64,000 nucleotides of DNA from Flavobacteriaceae bacterium (GCA_947456815.1 CANGTL010000002.1:53468-117467); one strand, 5' to 3'; positions 1 to 9,313 are shown, counted from the stretch's first letter. Numbers and translations are program-made. Notes: a model not told the origin generated them from the sequence alone.

Positions 1-704
1 GACTTTACGGTCAACGTTTCGTAGTTATCGGAATGACTAAGAAGAAAGGAGAATCAGGAATTGACATGGGTGGGGGAGACGATACCTCGGTCTTTCTTTC
101 AAGTAATTTCTTGAGGCAATTGTATGGGGATAATAACGAAATGACGTTGCCTGTAATCATTATTAAACCCGAAAAAGGGGCTGATATTCCTGAACTTAAA
201 GGCGAAATCGCTCAAAAATTACGGAATATGCGAGGTGTAAAAACGGATGAAATAAACAATTTTTTTATAAATATTCTGTCGGGTTTTACGGATTTGATTG
301 ACGGAATCGTGTCGCAAATGAATATGATCGGTTGGATAATCAGTGGATTCTCGTTACTAGTTGGAGGTTTTGGCATCGCCAATATTATGTTTGTTTCTGT
401 AAAAGAGCGGACAAATTTAATTGGTATTCAAAAATCGCTGGGTGCGAAAAACAAGTTTATCTTATTTCAATTCTTATTTGAGTCAATAATTTTGTCTGTG
501 ATAGGAGGAATCTTCGGTCTACTGTTGGTCTGGATTATCTCGATTGTTTTAACCAACGCACTCGAATTTGAATTTGTACTAAGCTTTTGGAATATCGCTT
601 TAGGGACCGGATTGTCGGCATTTATTGGCTTGCTATCAGGGATTCTTCCAGCTATTTCCGCATCAAGGTTGGATCCGGTCGAGGCAATACGCACAGGAAT
701 GTAG
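1..704 (+). CDS. ABC transporter permease, MacB/FtsX type (3' part)
   Basis: This is the C-terminal part of an inner-membrane ABC permease. The frame is open to the window edge, so the true start lies outside. A periplasmic segment (residues up to about 85) precedes three hydrophobic helices in the arrangement typical of the FtsX/MacB core domain. Between the first two is the motif ERTNLIGIQKSLGAKN, and the protein ends SRLDPVEAIR, both characteristic of MacB-like permeases. Such proteins act with an ATPase in export or lipoprotein transport; the partner genes and substrate cannot be seen here. A bidirectional terminator follows. The family call is firm, the specific role unknown. Confidence 0.88.
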   Translation, partial: LYGQRFVVIGMTKKKGESGIDMGGGDDTSVFLSSNFLRQLYGDNNEMTLPVIIIKPEKGADIPELKGEIAQKLRNMRGVKTDEINNFFINILSGFTDLIDGIVSQMNMIGWIISGFSLLVGGFGIANIMFVSVKERTNLIGIQKSLGAKNKFILFQFLFESIILSVIGGIFGLLLVWIISIVLTNALEFEFVLSFWNIALGTGLSAFIGLLSGILPAISASRLDPVEAIRTGM

Positions 705-710
705 TAAACT

Positions 711-740
711 AAAAAATCCCGAATTAATCGGGATTTTTTT
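711..740. terminator. Bidirectional intrinsic terminator
   Basis: ATCCCGA and TCGGGAT form a short hairpin flanked by A- and T-runs. It lies between the convergent ABC permease and accD, so it could stop transcription from both sides. Confidence 0.8.
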
Positions 741-1593
741 ATCGAATATCGTTATTTTCAATCAAGTCAATAAACAAATTGATCTTGTCTTTCAATTCCT
801 TTCTAGGAGTAATAAAATCCAAGAAACCATGTTCTAAGACAAACTCTGCAGTTTGAAATCCTTCAGGTAAATCTTTCCCTGTCGTGTCCTTTACGACACG
901 TGGTCCTGCAAAACCAATTAAAGCACCAGGCTCCGAGATATTCACGTCGCCCAACATTGCATAGGAAGCTGTTGTTCCCCCAGTAGTTGGATCTGTGCAT
1001 AAAGATATATACGGAATTCCAGCTTCAGCCAATTGCGCCAATTTTGCTGAGGTTTTTGCCAATTGCATTAATGAATAAGCGGCTTCCATCATACGAGCGC
1101 CACCCGATTTAGATATCATTACAAAAGGAATTTTGTTTTTGATAGAATGGTCAATTCCTCTTGCGATTTTTTCACCAACTACAGCTCCCATTGATCCGCC
1201 AATAAAGGCAAAATCCATACAACAAACTACTAGATCTTTGCCTTTTGATTTACCAACAGCTGTTCGAACCGCATCTTTCAATTTGGTTTTTTCCATTACC
1301 TCTTTCAAACGGTCAGAATATTTCTTCGTGTCTTCAAAATGCAATGGATCTTTAGAGGTCATTTTGGCATCCAATTCTTTGAATTCATTGTTGTCAAATA
1401 AGATTTGAAAATACTCGACGCTTCCAATTCGGACATGAAAACCATCTTCTGGGCTAACCCATAAATTACGTTCTAACTCATCAGCATCGATAATTTTTCC
1501 TGTTGGAGATTTATACCATAAACCTTTAGGAACATCTTTTTTGTCTTCTGTTGCAGTGGTAATTCCCTTTTCTGTTCTCTTAAACCAAGCCAT
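739..1593 (-). CDS. accD: Acetyl-CoA carboxylase carboxyltransferase subunit beta
   Basis: AccD forms the carboxyltransferase with AccA and moves the carboxyl group from biotin to acetyl-CoA, the first committed step of fatty acid synthesis. At 284 aa it is of normal length. The crotonase-like core shows [24 protein letters not shown] and [10 protein letters not shown], as in known AccD proteins. Oddly, the N-terminal zinc ribbon has lost its cysteines: where Escherichia coli has two CxxC pairs, residues about 29-32 and 47-50 hold S/T/G and S/D, although the surrounding ELERNL framework is kept. The fba gene lies upstream on the same strand, separated by a repeat island. Confidence 0.95.
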   Translation of the reverse strand: MAWFKRTEKGITTATEDKKDVPKGLWYKSPTGKIIDADELERNLWVSPEDGFHVRIGSVEYFQILFDNNEFKELDAKMTSKDPLHFEDTKKYSDRLKEVMEKTKLKDAVRTAVGKSKGKDLVVCCMDFAFIGGSMGAVVGEKIARGIDHSIKNKIPFVMISKSGGARMMEAAYSLMQLAKTSAKLAQLAEAGIPYISLCTDPTTGGTTASYAMLGDVNISEPGALIGFAGPRVVKDTTGKDLPEGFQTAEFVLEHGFLDFITPRKELKDKINLFIDLIENNDIR

Positions 1594-1600
1594 ATCTTTT

Positions 1601-1659
1601 TAATTGATAATTGATAATTGACAATAAATAATTATCAATTATCAATTGTTAATTGTTAA
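1601..1659. repeat. Short-period inverted-repeat island between fba and accD
   Basis: The stretch repeats a roughly 7-base unit (TTGATAA) about three times, then carries the reverse complement (ATTATCAATTATCAA), then a TTGTTAA variant. It could fold into one long AT-rich hairpin. It fills almost the whole gap between the two genes. There is no coding potential. Confidence 0.75.
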
Positions 1660-2727
1660 TTATAAAGTGTTTACATTGTTCAAATCAGCAAATGCCTGTT
1701 CTAACCTTTTATTAAAAGTCATTTCGCCTTCGCGAACCCACTTTCTTGGGTCGTAATGTTTTTTGTTTGGAGATTCCGGTCCGTCTGGACTACCAATTTG
1801 TGTTCTTAAATACTCAATATTATTTACCATATAATCACGAATTCCCTCTGTGAAGGCAAATTGTAAATCAGTATCGATATTCATTTTAATAACACCGTAA
1901 CTGATTCCTTCTCTAATTTCTTCAAGAGTTGAACCTGATCCGCCATGAAAGACAAAATCAACCGGGTTGTGCCCTGTTTTGAATTTATTCTGAACATAAT
2001 CTTGTGAATTCTTAAGAATTTTCGGAGTTAGTTTTACATTTCCAGGTTTGTATACACCATGTACATTTCCAAATGCAGCAGCAATTGTAAAACGCGGACT
2101 CACTTTCATCAACTCTTCGTATGCGTAAGCAACTTCATCCGGTTGTGTATATAATTTTGAGCTGTCTACATCTGAATTGTCAACTCCATCTTCTTCTCCA
2201 CCAGTGATTCCTAATTCAATTTCTAAGGTCATTCCCATTTTGCTCATGCGCTTCAAGTACTGAGCACATATCTCGATATTTTCGTGAAGAGGCTCTTCAG
2301 ACAAATCAATCATATGGGAGCTGTATAATGGTTTTCCAGTTTCTGCAAAATGTTTTTCACTAGCATCTAATAAACCATCTAGCCAAGGCAACAATTTCTT
2401 TGCGCAGTGGTCGGTATGCAAAATTACAGTTGCTCCATATGCTTCAGCCATTGTATGAATGTGTTTAGCACCAGCAATCCCACCAGCAATAGCCGCTTTT
2501 TCATTGGCATTAGACAATCCCTTTCCGGCGTTAAAGGCTGCGCCTCCATTAGAAAACTGTATGATAACTGGAGCATTGAGTTTTGCAGCTGTTTCTAAAA
2601 CACCATTTATTGTACTTGACCCCGTAACATTTACAGCAGGTAAAGCGAAACCTTTTTCTTTAGCGTACTTGAAAATTTCTTGAACTTGATCCCCAGTGGC
2701 AACGCCAGGTTTTATGTTGTGGGCCAT
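1660..2727 (-). CDS. fbaA: Class II fructose-bisphosphate aldolase
   Basis: This zinc-dependent aldolase interconverts fructose-1,6-bisphosphate with glyceraldehyde-3-phosphate and dihydroxyacetone phosphate in glycolysis and gluconeogenesis. The 355 aa length matches the FbaA-type class IIA enzymes. Metal-ligand motifs are intact: LHTDHCAKKLLPW (about residue 105), FGNVHGVYKPGNV (about 220) and FHGGSGST (about 260), followed by the phosphate-binding MNIDTDLQFAF. The start ATG is preceded by a candidate -7 box at 2754-2761. With pckA elsewhere in the window it fits central carbon metabolism. Confidence 0.97.
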   Translation of the reverse strand: MAHNIKPGVATGDQVQEIFKYAKEKGFALPAVNVTGSSTINGVLETAAKLNAPVIIQFSNGGAAFNAGKGLSNANEKAAIAGGIAGAKHIHTMAEAYGATVILHTDHCAKKLLPWLDGLLDASEKHFAETGKPLYSSHMIDLSEEPLHENIEICAQYLKRMSKMGMTLEIELGITGGEEDGVDNSDVDSSKLYTQPDEVAYAYEELMKVSPRFTIAAAFGNVHGVYKPGNVKLTPKILKNSQDYVQNKFKTGHNPVDFVFHGGSGSTLEEIREGISYGVIKMNIDTDLQFAFTEGIRDYMVNNIEYLRTQIGSPDGPESPNKKHYDPRKWVREGEMTFNKRLEQAFADLNNVNTL

Positions 2728-2753
2728 GATTTCTATTTTAGAGTTAAGGGTTA

Positions 2754-2761
2754 CAAAAATA
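2754..2761 (-). promoter_or_regulatory. Candidate -7 promoter element of fbaA
   Basis: On the minus strand this reads TATTTTTG, matching the Bacteroidota consensus TAnnTTTG, 26 bases before the fbaA start. No clear -33 TTTG is seen; that region would lie in the 3' end of the neighbouring gene. Confidence 0.4.
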
Positions 2762-2774
2762 ATAATTAATAAAT

Positions 2775-5324
2775 TTAGAAAGGGTAATTTATTCCAATAT
2801 TTATGACTGAGTTCCCAAAATTGTAATCACGAAACCATTTCTTGTTAGATTCATCTGCTGGGTTGTATGTCTTAAATCCGAAATCAACACGAAAAACAAA
2901 GAAACTTAAATCGTAACGTAGTCCAAAACCGGAGCCGACCGCCGTGTCTTGCAAAGATTTTAATCCGCTAAACACCGCTTCTTCCGCTTCTACGTTGTCG
3001 AAAATATTCCAAATGTTTCCTGTGTCAATAAACAATGCACCGTTGACCTTCCCGAAGAAATTGAATCTAAATTCAGTACTGACTGCAATCTTAAAGTTTG
3101 CTTCATTAAAGTCATTTATCGAAGCACTTCGACCTGGTCCGAGCGCATACGATTGCCATGCTCTGTTATCGTTAGAGCCGCCCGAGAAGTAACTTCGAGA
3201 AAAAGGTACACTTTCCGAATTTCCATACGGGACAGCAATTCCCACAAAGCTTCTAAATGCCAGTACTTTCTTGTGTTTTAAATCCCAGTGCTTTATGTAC
3301 TCGAGTTCGGTTTTGAAATATTGAGAATAGGCAACGTCGAAAATGGATTTACTCGCATTTTGATTTCCTGTTTGCTTAGATAAATTCGCCAGCAATGAGA
3401 GAAAATTGCCCGCAGACTCTACTTTTGCCCGCACTATATGGAAGCTTTCGTCATTGAGATCTTTTTTGGTCGATTTTGATACGGAAAAACTTGAAGCAAA
3501 AATCAAGTTGTTTTCGGTAAGTCTATTAGCACGTTCAACGACACTTCGAATTGCGTCTAAATCTTCAATGTTTGGCGAAATAGATCCGGAAACAATATCA
3601 CTTAAGAAATTATTTATGCCAAAGGGAACGATTAAATCATTGTCTGCATCAAAATACGTTGGACTTGCATTGTATTTCTTTGCCAAATCATTTAGGACAC
3701 CGTACGAAGATCGGTATACATTGAAATAGTTGCCTGGATTTAAGTTTCTAACAAACTGTACATTAAACAAATCAAATCGAAGCGACGTATTTCTATTTAA
3801 CGTCCAGTTGTAAGTCATTGCACCAGTGAAATTTTCCTTATCTAATCCAATATTTTCTTGTTTAGAGAAACCCATACTCACAGAAGTTGAAGGTATCATT
3901 CGCTTGGGGATAATCTTATCAGTATTGAAAAACATGAATATTCTCGGGAAGTTCAACTTCAAATCAACCCCGTAATCAATCACATTAAAAAAACGATCAT
4001 TTGGATTCGCTAAATCTCGCGAAGAACCCATATTTCCCCGTGTCACAATTTCGAATGTTTCTGCACCATTGAATACATTTCTAATGAGAAATGATAAGTT
4101 CCCTGATATACCGAAATCTTGAATATTTGAGTGCGTAAAATCGATTCCGTATCCAAAGCTATACTTTTCTCTTTGTGTCAAATAGATATCAGCAACTAGA
4201 GATCGGTGAATTGAATCACTTTCGTTGATTCTGTATTTAATTGTAGGGTAATTAAAGACCCGCAGATTACTTAAATAACGCGTACTTAGGTTGGTCTTGG
4301 TATCAGAATACAAACTTCCCTTTGTAATAAAAACCGCGTTGGTTATAGCTTTTGGCTTGTATTTTAATTTGCCTTTACTAAATAAATTAAAGTTAGAAAA
4401 ACTAGTCTTTTTTTCAGCGATTTTTGACGTGTCCTTTGGATTGTAATCTGTGAAAATATTCACTTCGCTAATCGGATATAAATTAAATGGTCTTGTCTTG
4501 ATTGAGTCACCTTCACTATATGAAAAATTCTCGATCTTCACATCGACGTTTGTTTTGTAATTCCCATTGAGCGTGTCAATATCAAAGTTAATGTACGTTG
4601 GTTGAAAATCGTACGCTCCATTATTTCGAAAGTTTGTTGTAATCCGGTTTCTTTCTTCTTCGAAGTCGATGGTTTGGTACTGTTTTCCAGACTTTAGAAT
4701 AGAGTTGGATTTAATCGTTTGGTATAGAGAGTCTAATACGGGTGTCAGAATAGTTGTTTTGATTGTGTCAATCAAATAAGGTCGCCCAGTAGTTAGCGTG
4801 TAACTTATTTTAGCTTTCTTAGCACCGATTGAATCAATTTTATATTCGGATTTTACATTAAAAAATCCTTGATTAAAATAGTGCGACTTTAAACGAAGAT
4901 TCGATTTTTCTGTACTTTTTATATCTACGATTGCAGGTGGTTCACCAGTAGTTTTTAGGAACTCGTGTATGCCTGAATACCAAAATGATTTACCAAGTCG
5001 ATTTACTTGTTTAGCAGAAAGCAATCTCGACATTCGTTTATACTTTTCAGGATTTTTTGTGAATTTTGACTGGTAAATCGAGTCATGTTTGAGATTTGCT
5101 AAATTGTATAAATGTAATCGCAACCTAAAGCCTAGTATCGAAGAGTTGGGATTTTGGTAAACTAAATCAGTGATGTTCTCAGCTTTTATTTTCTTTTCAT
5201 TGACGAAAATTTCGTTTTTCGTCAATAATTTTTTGTGAGCGGGAACTCTTTTCAGAGTATTACAAGCAGTAATAATAATCCCTATTAGAATAAATAATGA
5301 TATTTTTGCTGCAGCGTTTCTCAA
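2775..5324 (-). CDS. TamL-like lipidated BamA/TamA family outer membrane protein
   Basis: This is an 849 aa Omp85-family protein with a lipoprotein signal peptide: a basic N-terminus, a hydrophobic run and the lipobox IITAC, with the acylated cysteine at about residue 21. A long periplasmic part (to about 390) should hold POTRA-like domains. The C-terminal half ends with motifs of the surface-antigen barrel: FSRSYFSGGSNDNRAW, GSGFGLRYDLSFFVFRVDFGFK and a terminal aromatic residue. Lipidated TamA homologues (TamL) are known in Bacteroidota. The only in-frame start is TTG, and the upstream frame offers no ATG. The adjacent methyltransferase is divergent, with very little DNA between the two. 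Confidence 0.85.
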   Translation of the reverse strand: MRNAAAKISLFILIGIIITACNTLKRVPAHKKLLTKNEIFVNEKKIKAENITDLVYQNPNSSILGFRLRLHLYNLANLKHDSIYQSKFTKNPEKYKRMSRLLSAKQVNRLGKSFWYSGIHEFLKTTGEPPAIVDIKSTEKSNLRLKSHYFNQGFFNVKSEYKIDSIGAKKAKISYTLTTGRPYLIDTIKTTILTPVLDSLYQTIKSNSILKSGKQYQTIDFEEERNRITTNFRNNGAYDFQPTYINFDIDTLNGNYKTNVDVKIENFSYSEGDSIKTRPFNLYPISEVNIFTDYNPKDTSKIAEKKTSFSNFNLFSKGKLKYKPKAITNAVFITKGSLYSDTKTNLSTRYLSNLRVFNYPTIKYRINESDSIHRSLVADIYLTQREKYSFGYGIDFTHSNIQDFGISGNLSFLIRNVFNGAETFEIVTRGNMGSSRDLANPNDRFFNVIDYGVDLKLNFPRIFMFFNTDKIIPKRMIPSTSVSMGFSKQENIGLDKENFTGAMTYNWTLNRNTSLRFDLFNVQFVRNLNPGNYFNVYRSSYGVLNDLAKKYNASPTYFDADNDLIVPFGINNFLSDIVSGSISPNIEDLDAIRSVVERANRLTENNLIFASSFSVSKSTKKDLNDESFHIVRAKVESAGNFLSLLANLSKQTGNQNASKSIFDVAYSQYFKTELEYIKHWDLKHKKVLAFRSFVGIAVPYGNSESVPFSRSYFSGGSNDNRAWQSYALGPGRSASINDFNEANFKIAVSTEFRFNFFGKVNGALFIDTGNIWNIFDNVEAEEAVFSGLKSLQDTAVGSGFGLRYDLSFFVFRVDFGFKTYNPADESNKKWFRDYNFGNSVINIGINYPF

Positions 5325-5362
5325 TGGATGTGAAATATTTGAATCAAAAGTACAGTTTTTCT

Positions 5363-6094
5363 ATGGTTAGTAAAAACCAAATAAAATTAATAACGAGTTT
5401 GCAACAAAAAAAATACCGTTCCAGCAATGGTTTGTTTTTGGCGGAGGGTGTAAAAGTGATTCAAGAGTTGCTGCAATCTCATTTTGAATTATTTCACTTG
5501 TATCATACCGAGCCTTTGTTTGACAACATTGCTGATGAACGAAAAACGTTAATTTCTTTTAGTGAATTAAGTAAAATATCAGCATTGTCTACACCAAATA
5601 ATTGTTTGGCAATTTTTAAAATTCCAACGCATTCTGAGATTGTTGATACAGGACTTGTTGTAGCACTTGACGATATTCGTGATCCTGGAAATCTAGGCAC
5701 AATTCTCAGAATGTGCGATTGGTTTGGTGTTGACCAAGTTGTATGCTCAAGAGAAACTGTAGACCTTTATAACCCTAAAGTGATTCAAGCTACCATGGGT
5801 TCTATTTCAAGAGTCAAAGTGAGTTATGTTGATCTTCTCGATTGGATCAATAAAACGACTTTGCCAGTATACGGAACATTTATGAAGGGTGCTAATATTT
5901 ATAAAGAAGTGCTTCCGAAGGAAGGCGTCATTGTTCTAGGAAATGAAGCCAACGGAATATCCTCACAGATAGAAAAGATCATAAAAAACCGAATTACCAT
6001 TCCTCGATTTGGCAAACTTCAACAAACGGAAAGTCTAAATGTGGCTTCAGCAGCAGCAATTCTTTTAAGTGAATTTTGTAGATCAGGAGCCTAA
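5363..6094 (+). CDS. TrmH/SpoU family RNA 2'-O-methyltransferase
   Basis: This is a SPOUT-fold enzyme that probably methylates a ribose 2'-OH in rRNA or tRNA using S-adenosylmethionine. The N-terminal substrate-binding domain begins MVSKNQIKLITSL and contains FLAEGVKVIQELL. The C-terminal knot has the three SpoU motifs: NLGTILRMCDWFG, LGNEANGIS and IPRFGKLQQTESLNVASA. The start at 5363 was chosen because homologues begin there; two earlier in-frame starts (5297, 5324) would run into the divergent tamL-like gene. The target nucleotide cannot be predicted. Confidence 0.92.
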   Translation: MVSKNQIKLITSLQQKKYRSSNGLFLAEGVKVIQELLQSHFELFHLYHTEPLFDNIADERKTLISFSELSKISALSTPNNCLAIFKIPTHSEIVDTGLVVALDDIRDPGNLGTILRMCDWFGVDQVVCSRETVDLYNPKVIQATMGSISRVKVSYVDLLDWINKTTLPVYGTFMKGANIYKEVLPKEGVIVLGNEANGISSQIEKIIKNRITIPRFGKLQQTESLNVASAAAILLSEFCRSGA

Positions 6095-6110
6095 ACCCAA
6101 CCAATATTTT

Positions 6111-6815
6111 CTAGTGGAAAGTGAAATTTACTAATATCGCTCGGGTGGACATTGATTTTACATTACCCGTCCATGGGCTATTGGGATCTCTATCGCGGAT
6201 CAACTCATCATCCAAGCCAAAAACACCTCTGATGGATGGCGAAAACTTGAAATATTCTAAGTATATATCGATTCCCAATCCCAATTCATAATTACTTGTC
6301 CAAGGCTTCACACGAAACTTCTGTTGTTGGTTATCATCCTGAGACTTAGAGTTGCTACTCAAGTTGAGGGTTCTTGAAAGCCCGGCCACTAAATAAGGCC
6401 GAATATTCCCGGTTCGCATTGACGAGAATTTTAGCAAGAGCGGAAAATGAATGTATGTTGCGCCGACTTCCCTCTTCGCATCGATTTCTCTCGTAAGATT
6501 CGGATAGGTAAGGTTTCTTTGTGTGTAATAAAGTCCGGGCTCAAAACGCAAGTTGATATACTCCATTAATTTTAAATCGCCGACAAGTCCAACACTAAAA
6601 CCTGTAGTTCGATCAACGTTGATGTCTGGACCAATTTTTTTGTAGTCAAATTTGTAATCATAAATATTGAAACCTAAGAAATAACCCCAATAAACGCGCT
6701 GTTTATCAAAATTTTCTAGATTGATCAAAGGGTCTTTACCAAATACTTTTCTGCCGTGTTGAGCGTTCCCCAACAAGGCAACAAAAAGTACGATAAATGT
6801 AATCTTGTATTTCAT
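6111..6815 (-). CDS. porT: Type IX secretion/gliding protein PorT (SprT)
   Basis: This is a 234 aa outer membrane protein with a signal peptide (hydrophobic residues 4-16 ending near NAQ) followed by alternating aromatic strands of a small beta-barrel. PorT (SprT in Flavobacterium johnsoniae) is needed for type IX secretion and gliding. The call rests on overall sequence character and on the gene order ubiE-porT, which I recall as conserved in flavobacteria. It lies 9 bp after ubiE on the same strand, so the two are probably co-transcribed. A generic PorT-like barrel of other function is the alternative. Confidence 0.78.
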   Translation of the reverse strand: MKYKITFIVLFVALLGNAQHGRKVFGKDPLINLENFDKQRVYWGYFLGFNIYDYKFDYKKIGPDINVDRTTGFSVGLVGDLKLMEYINLRFEPGLYYTQRNLTYPNLTREIDAKREVGATYIHFPLLLKFSSMRTGNIRPYLVAGLSRTLNLSSNSKSQDDNQQQKFRVKPWTSNYELGLGIDIYLEYFKFSPSIRGVFGLDDELIRDRDPNSPWTGNVKSMSTRAILVNFTFH

Positions 6816-6824
6816 GTTATGCTT

Positions 6825-7556
6825 CTATTTTTTGGATGCAGTATAAATTGTTGCGACTCCAAAAGTTTGCGGCTCTGCGACCACATCTATAAACCCGTTT
6901 TTTCTTAATATATTGTTTAAAGCTTCTCCAAAGGGGAAAACTGATGCCGATTCTGATAAATATTTATAGGCGACTTTGTCTTTTGAAAAAACTTTCCCAA
7001 TCAATGGCAGAAGATACTTTGTATATAAAGAATAACCTTGTTTGTATGGTATTTTCGTTGGATTTGAAGTTTCTAAAACCACAAAAATCCCATTTGGCTT
7101 TAGCACCCGTAGTATTTCTTGAAGTCCAAGATCTAAATGTTCAAAATTCCGAATTCCGAAGGCAACCGTAATGGCGTCAAATGTATTGTCTTCAAACGGC
7201 ATTGCTTCTGAATCTGCCAACACCATTTCTATCTTACTAGACAAATTTGCGTCTGCTATTTTTTGCTTTCCGACCTCTAACATTCCAGGAGAAATGTCTA
7301 ATCCGATGATCTTTTTAGCTGAAGTTTCCGCCATCAATATCGCCAAATCACCAGTTCCTGTGGCAATATCCAAAACAGTTGTTGGATTTATTTTTGAAAC
7401 ATGAGCCAGAACTTTCTTCCTCCATTTCACGTCAATGCCAAATGAAATCACTCTATTTAATCCGTCATAATTGCCAGAAATGGTATCGAACATTTGAGCA
7501 ATTTGCTCTTTCTTGCTCAACGTAGAGGTTTTGTATGGAGTAATTATTTTTGACAT
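6825..7556 (-). CDS. ubiE: Demethylmenaquinone methyltransferase
   Basis: The enzyme C-methylates demethylmenaquinone to menaquinone, the last step in making the respiratory quinone of Bacteroidota. Visible are the SAM-binding motif LDIATGTGDLA, the acidic LDISPGMLEVG, and the UbiE signatures YDGLNRVISFG and VAFGIRNFEHLDLGLQEILRVL. The start at 7556 (MSKIITPYK) gives 243 aa; a start 30 bases further out would lie inside the candidate promoter box at 7569-7576. It leads the ubiE-porT pair. Confidence 0.94.
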   Translation of the reverse strand: MSKIITPYKTSTLSKKEQIAQMFDTISGNYDGLNRVISFGIDVKWRKKVLAHVSKINPTTVLDIATGTGDLAILMAETSAKKIIGLDISPGMLEVGKQKIADANLSSKIEMVLADSEAMPFEDNTFDAITVAFGIRNFEHLDLGLQEILRVLKPNGIFVVLETSNPTKIPYKQGYSLYTKYLLPLIGKVFSKDKVAYKYLSESASVFPFGEALNNILRKNGFIDVVAEPQTFGVATIYTASKK

Positions 7557-7568
7557 TTTTATTTTCGA

Positions 7569-7576
7569 CAAATATA
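7569..7576 (-). promoter_or_regulatory. Candidate -7 promoter element of ubiE-porT
   Basis: The minus strand reads TATATTTG, an exact TAnnTTTG match 12 bases before the chosen ubiE start. Transcription would begin a few bases upstream of the ATG, which argues against the longer reading frame. Confidence 0.5.
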
Positions 7577-7665
7577 CTATAAACAATAGAATCTAAAAAT
7601 GTAGCGGAGAATATTAAAGTAGCACAATTTTTATGATGTCGGCAAGCGGAATTTGGACGGCAATC

Positions 7666-8151
7666 TTACAATCTTCTCAGATAAGTCTCAAAGGTGAAAT
7701 CATAAAGGTGTTTCTCATCTTTTGCGTGATACTCTTTCGCAACAAGTTCCCATTCATCTGAGTCTATATTTGGAAAAAAGGTGTCAGCTTCGAAGTTGGC
7801 ATGGACTCTGGTCAACTCAATCTTGTCGACAAATGGCAATGCTTGCTGATAAATCTCTCCGCCTCCAATAATGAACGCGTCTTCTTGGTCTGGTAGTACA
7901 GAAAAGGCATTTTTTAAGTTGCCAACAACAATTACATTCTCGTAACAATAATCAGGTTGTCTTGTGATGACTATGTGTGTCCGATTTGGCAGTGGTTTTG
8001 GAAAACTTTCGAATGTTTTTCTACCCATAATGATGTAATGATTAGTCGTAAGAAGCTTGAATCTTTTAAAGTCATCTGGCAAATGCCAAAGCAGTTCATT
8101 GTTCTTCCCCAGCGCATTGTTTTCTGCAGCAGCAGCGATCATTATTATCAT
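7666..8151 (-). CDS. folA: Dihydrofolate reductase
   Basis: FolA reduces dihydrofolate to tetrahydrofolate with NADPH, needed for thymidylate, purine and methionine synthesis. At 161 aa it has the normal chromosomal length. Motifs present are IAAAAENNALGKNNELLWHL (substrate and cofactor loop), DDFKRFKLLT, the NADPH-binding IIMGRKTFESFPKPLPNR and the conserved FIIGGGEIY. A start at 8142 (third in-frame ATG region) is also possible. It follows the 2TM gene by 14 bp on the same strand, so the two are probably one transcript. Confidence 0.95.
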   Translation of the reverse strand: MIIMIAAAAENNALGKNNELLWHLPDDFKRFKLLTTNHYIIMGRKTFESFPKPLPNRTHIVITRQPDYCYENVIVVGNLKNAFSVLPDQEDAFIIGGGEIYQQALPFVDKIELTRVHANFEADTFFPNIDSDEWELVAKEYHAKDEKHLYDFTFETYLRRL

Positions 8152-8165
8152 TTCGATGTTGAAGT

Positions 8166-8498
8166 TTAAGAAGTTTTGTCTTGTGAAGTTGTTTCGGACA
8201 GCTCTTCGATTTTATTTTTTTGTTTTTGAATTAGTCTGTCGATTTGTTCTCGTTCCCAATCCTTATTCATAAATCGATCGGTAATAAACACTTTGATAAA
8301 ATGCAGAATAAAAAGAAAAACCCAAACGGTACAAACCCATATATACCAATGCCTCGGCGCACCATACTCTACGAGTACATTGGAAACAAACAAGAATAAA
8401 GTCCCAATAACCAATAAGACGAAATGATAATACAATATCTTTTTCTGGCGCAATCTTTTGCGAGCATTCTCGTATAGTTCGTGTTGTTCTTTATCCAT
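8166..8498 (-). CDS. 2TM domain protein
   Basis: This is a 110 aa membrane protein. A charged N-terminus (residues 1-20) is followed by two transmembrane helices (about 22-45 and 52-72) and a charged, coiled-coil-prone C-terminus rich in E, K and Q. The layout fits the 2TM domain family (PF13239), common in Bacteroidota, where it also occurs in histidine kinases. Here it stands alone upstream of folA. Function unknown. Confidence 0.75.
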   Translation of the reverse strand: MDKEQHELYENARKRLRQKKILYYHFVLLVIGTLFLFVSNVLVEYGAPRHWYIWVCTVWVFLFILHFIKVFITDRFMNKDWEREQIDRLIQKQKNKIEELSETTSQDKTS

Positions 8499-8547
8499 AC
8501 AGTGAATTTTAATTCGCCAAAGGGGAAATAGGTTTTTATTATATGAA

Positions 8548-8555
8548 CAAATTTA
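8548..8555 (-). promoter_or_regulatory. Candidate -7 promoter element of the 2TM-folA pair
   Basis: The minus strand reads TAAATTTG, matching TAnnTTTG, 49 bases before the 2TM start in the divergent gap between this pair and the next plus-strand gene. Confidence 0.4.
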
Positions 8556-8614
8556 CATTTTAATATTCAAAGTTAGTAACTGTTTTTCTACCTTTAAACC
8601 ATAAAAAATTTCGG

Positions 8615-9313
8615 ATGCGTTTTCTCATTTTTGCTTTTCTTTTATTTAATTTATCTCTCGTTTTTTCTCAGGAGGCGAAGTTGCCATATCCGATGATCGC
8701 CATTGATTCTCTTTACAGAGAGGATCAGTTTTATTTCACATTTACCTATAATACACTATTAAATACTCCTTCTGGAGTGAGCACTAATAAATTTTCGCCT
8801 GGTTTCAAACTTGGTTTTCTACGTGATATGCCAATCAACAAAAGAAGAAACAAAGCGATTGCTCCTGGGCTTGGTTTGTCTTACGGAAATTATTTCCAGA
8901 ATTTATTCATTTATAAGCAAGAAGGGTTGCCCGTATACAGCACTAATAGTATTGCCAGTAGCTATAAGAAAAATAAATTTGAGCAAGTATTTATCGATGT
9001 TCCAATCGAGTTCAGATGGCGAACTTCGGTACCAGAATCGCATAAGTTCTGGAGAATATATACGGGTTTGCAACTAAGTTATTTGGTTTATTCTAAGTCT
9101 ATTTATACAGATCCAATATCTTCAATCACCGTTTCAAATAATAGAGATTTAAATAAATTTCAAGCAGGAGTTTATTTAGTTGTTGGAAACAATACTTGGA
9201 ATTTCTATTCCTACTATGGGTTAACACCTATTTTTTCCTCTGAGGCCAAAGTAAATGACGAAAGGGTAAGTATGAATGCCCTGCATTTTGGTTTGATGTT
9301 CTATATTTTATAG
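8615..9313 (+). CDS. Probable outer membrane beta-barrel protein (PorT-like)
   Basis: This 232 aa protein has a clear signal peptide (MRFLIFAFLLFNLSLVFSQ). The remainder alternates aromatic and polar residues in strand-sized pieces, with Gly-rich turns and an aromatic-hydrophobic end (MFYIL), the pattern of a small eight-stranded barrel. The family resembles the PorT/OmpW-like group of Bacteroidota, but no specific relative is recognised. Its 3' end overlaps the convergent neighbour by 6 bp. Function unknown. Confidence 0.65.
   Translation: MRFLIFAFLLFNLSLVFSQEAKLPYPMIAIDSLYREDQFYFTFTYNTLLNTPSGVSTNKFSPGFKLGFLRDMPINKRRNKAIAPGLGLSYGNYFQNLFIYKQEGLPVYSTNSIASSYKKNKFEQVFIDVPIEFRWRTSVPESHKFWRIYTGLQLSYLVYSKSIYTDPISSITVSNNRDLNKFQAGVYLVVGNNTWNFYSYYGLTPIFSSEAKVNDERVSMNALHFGLMFYIL

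Noticed and set aside
5297..5362. Longer start for the RNA methyltransferase
   Set aside because: It would overlap the divergent tamL-like gene, and the extra residues do not resemble the family's N-terminus.
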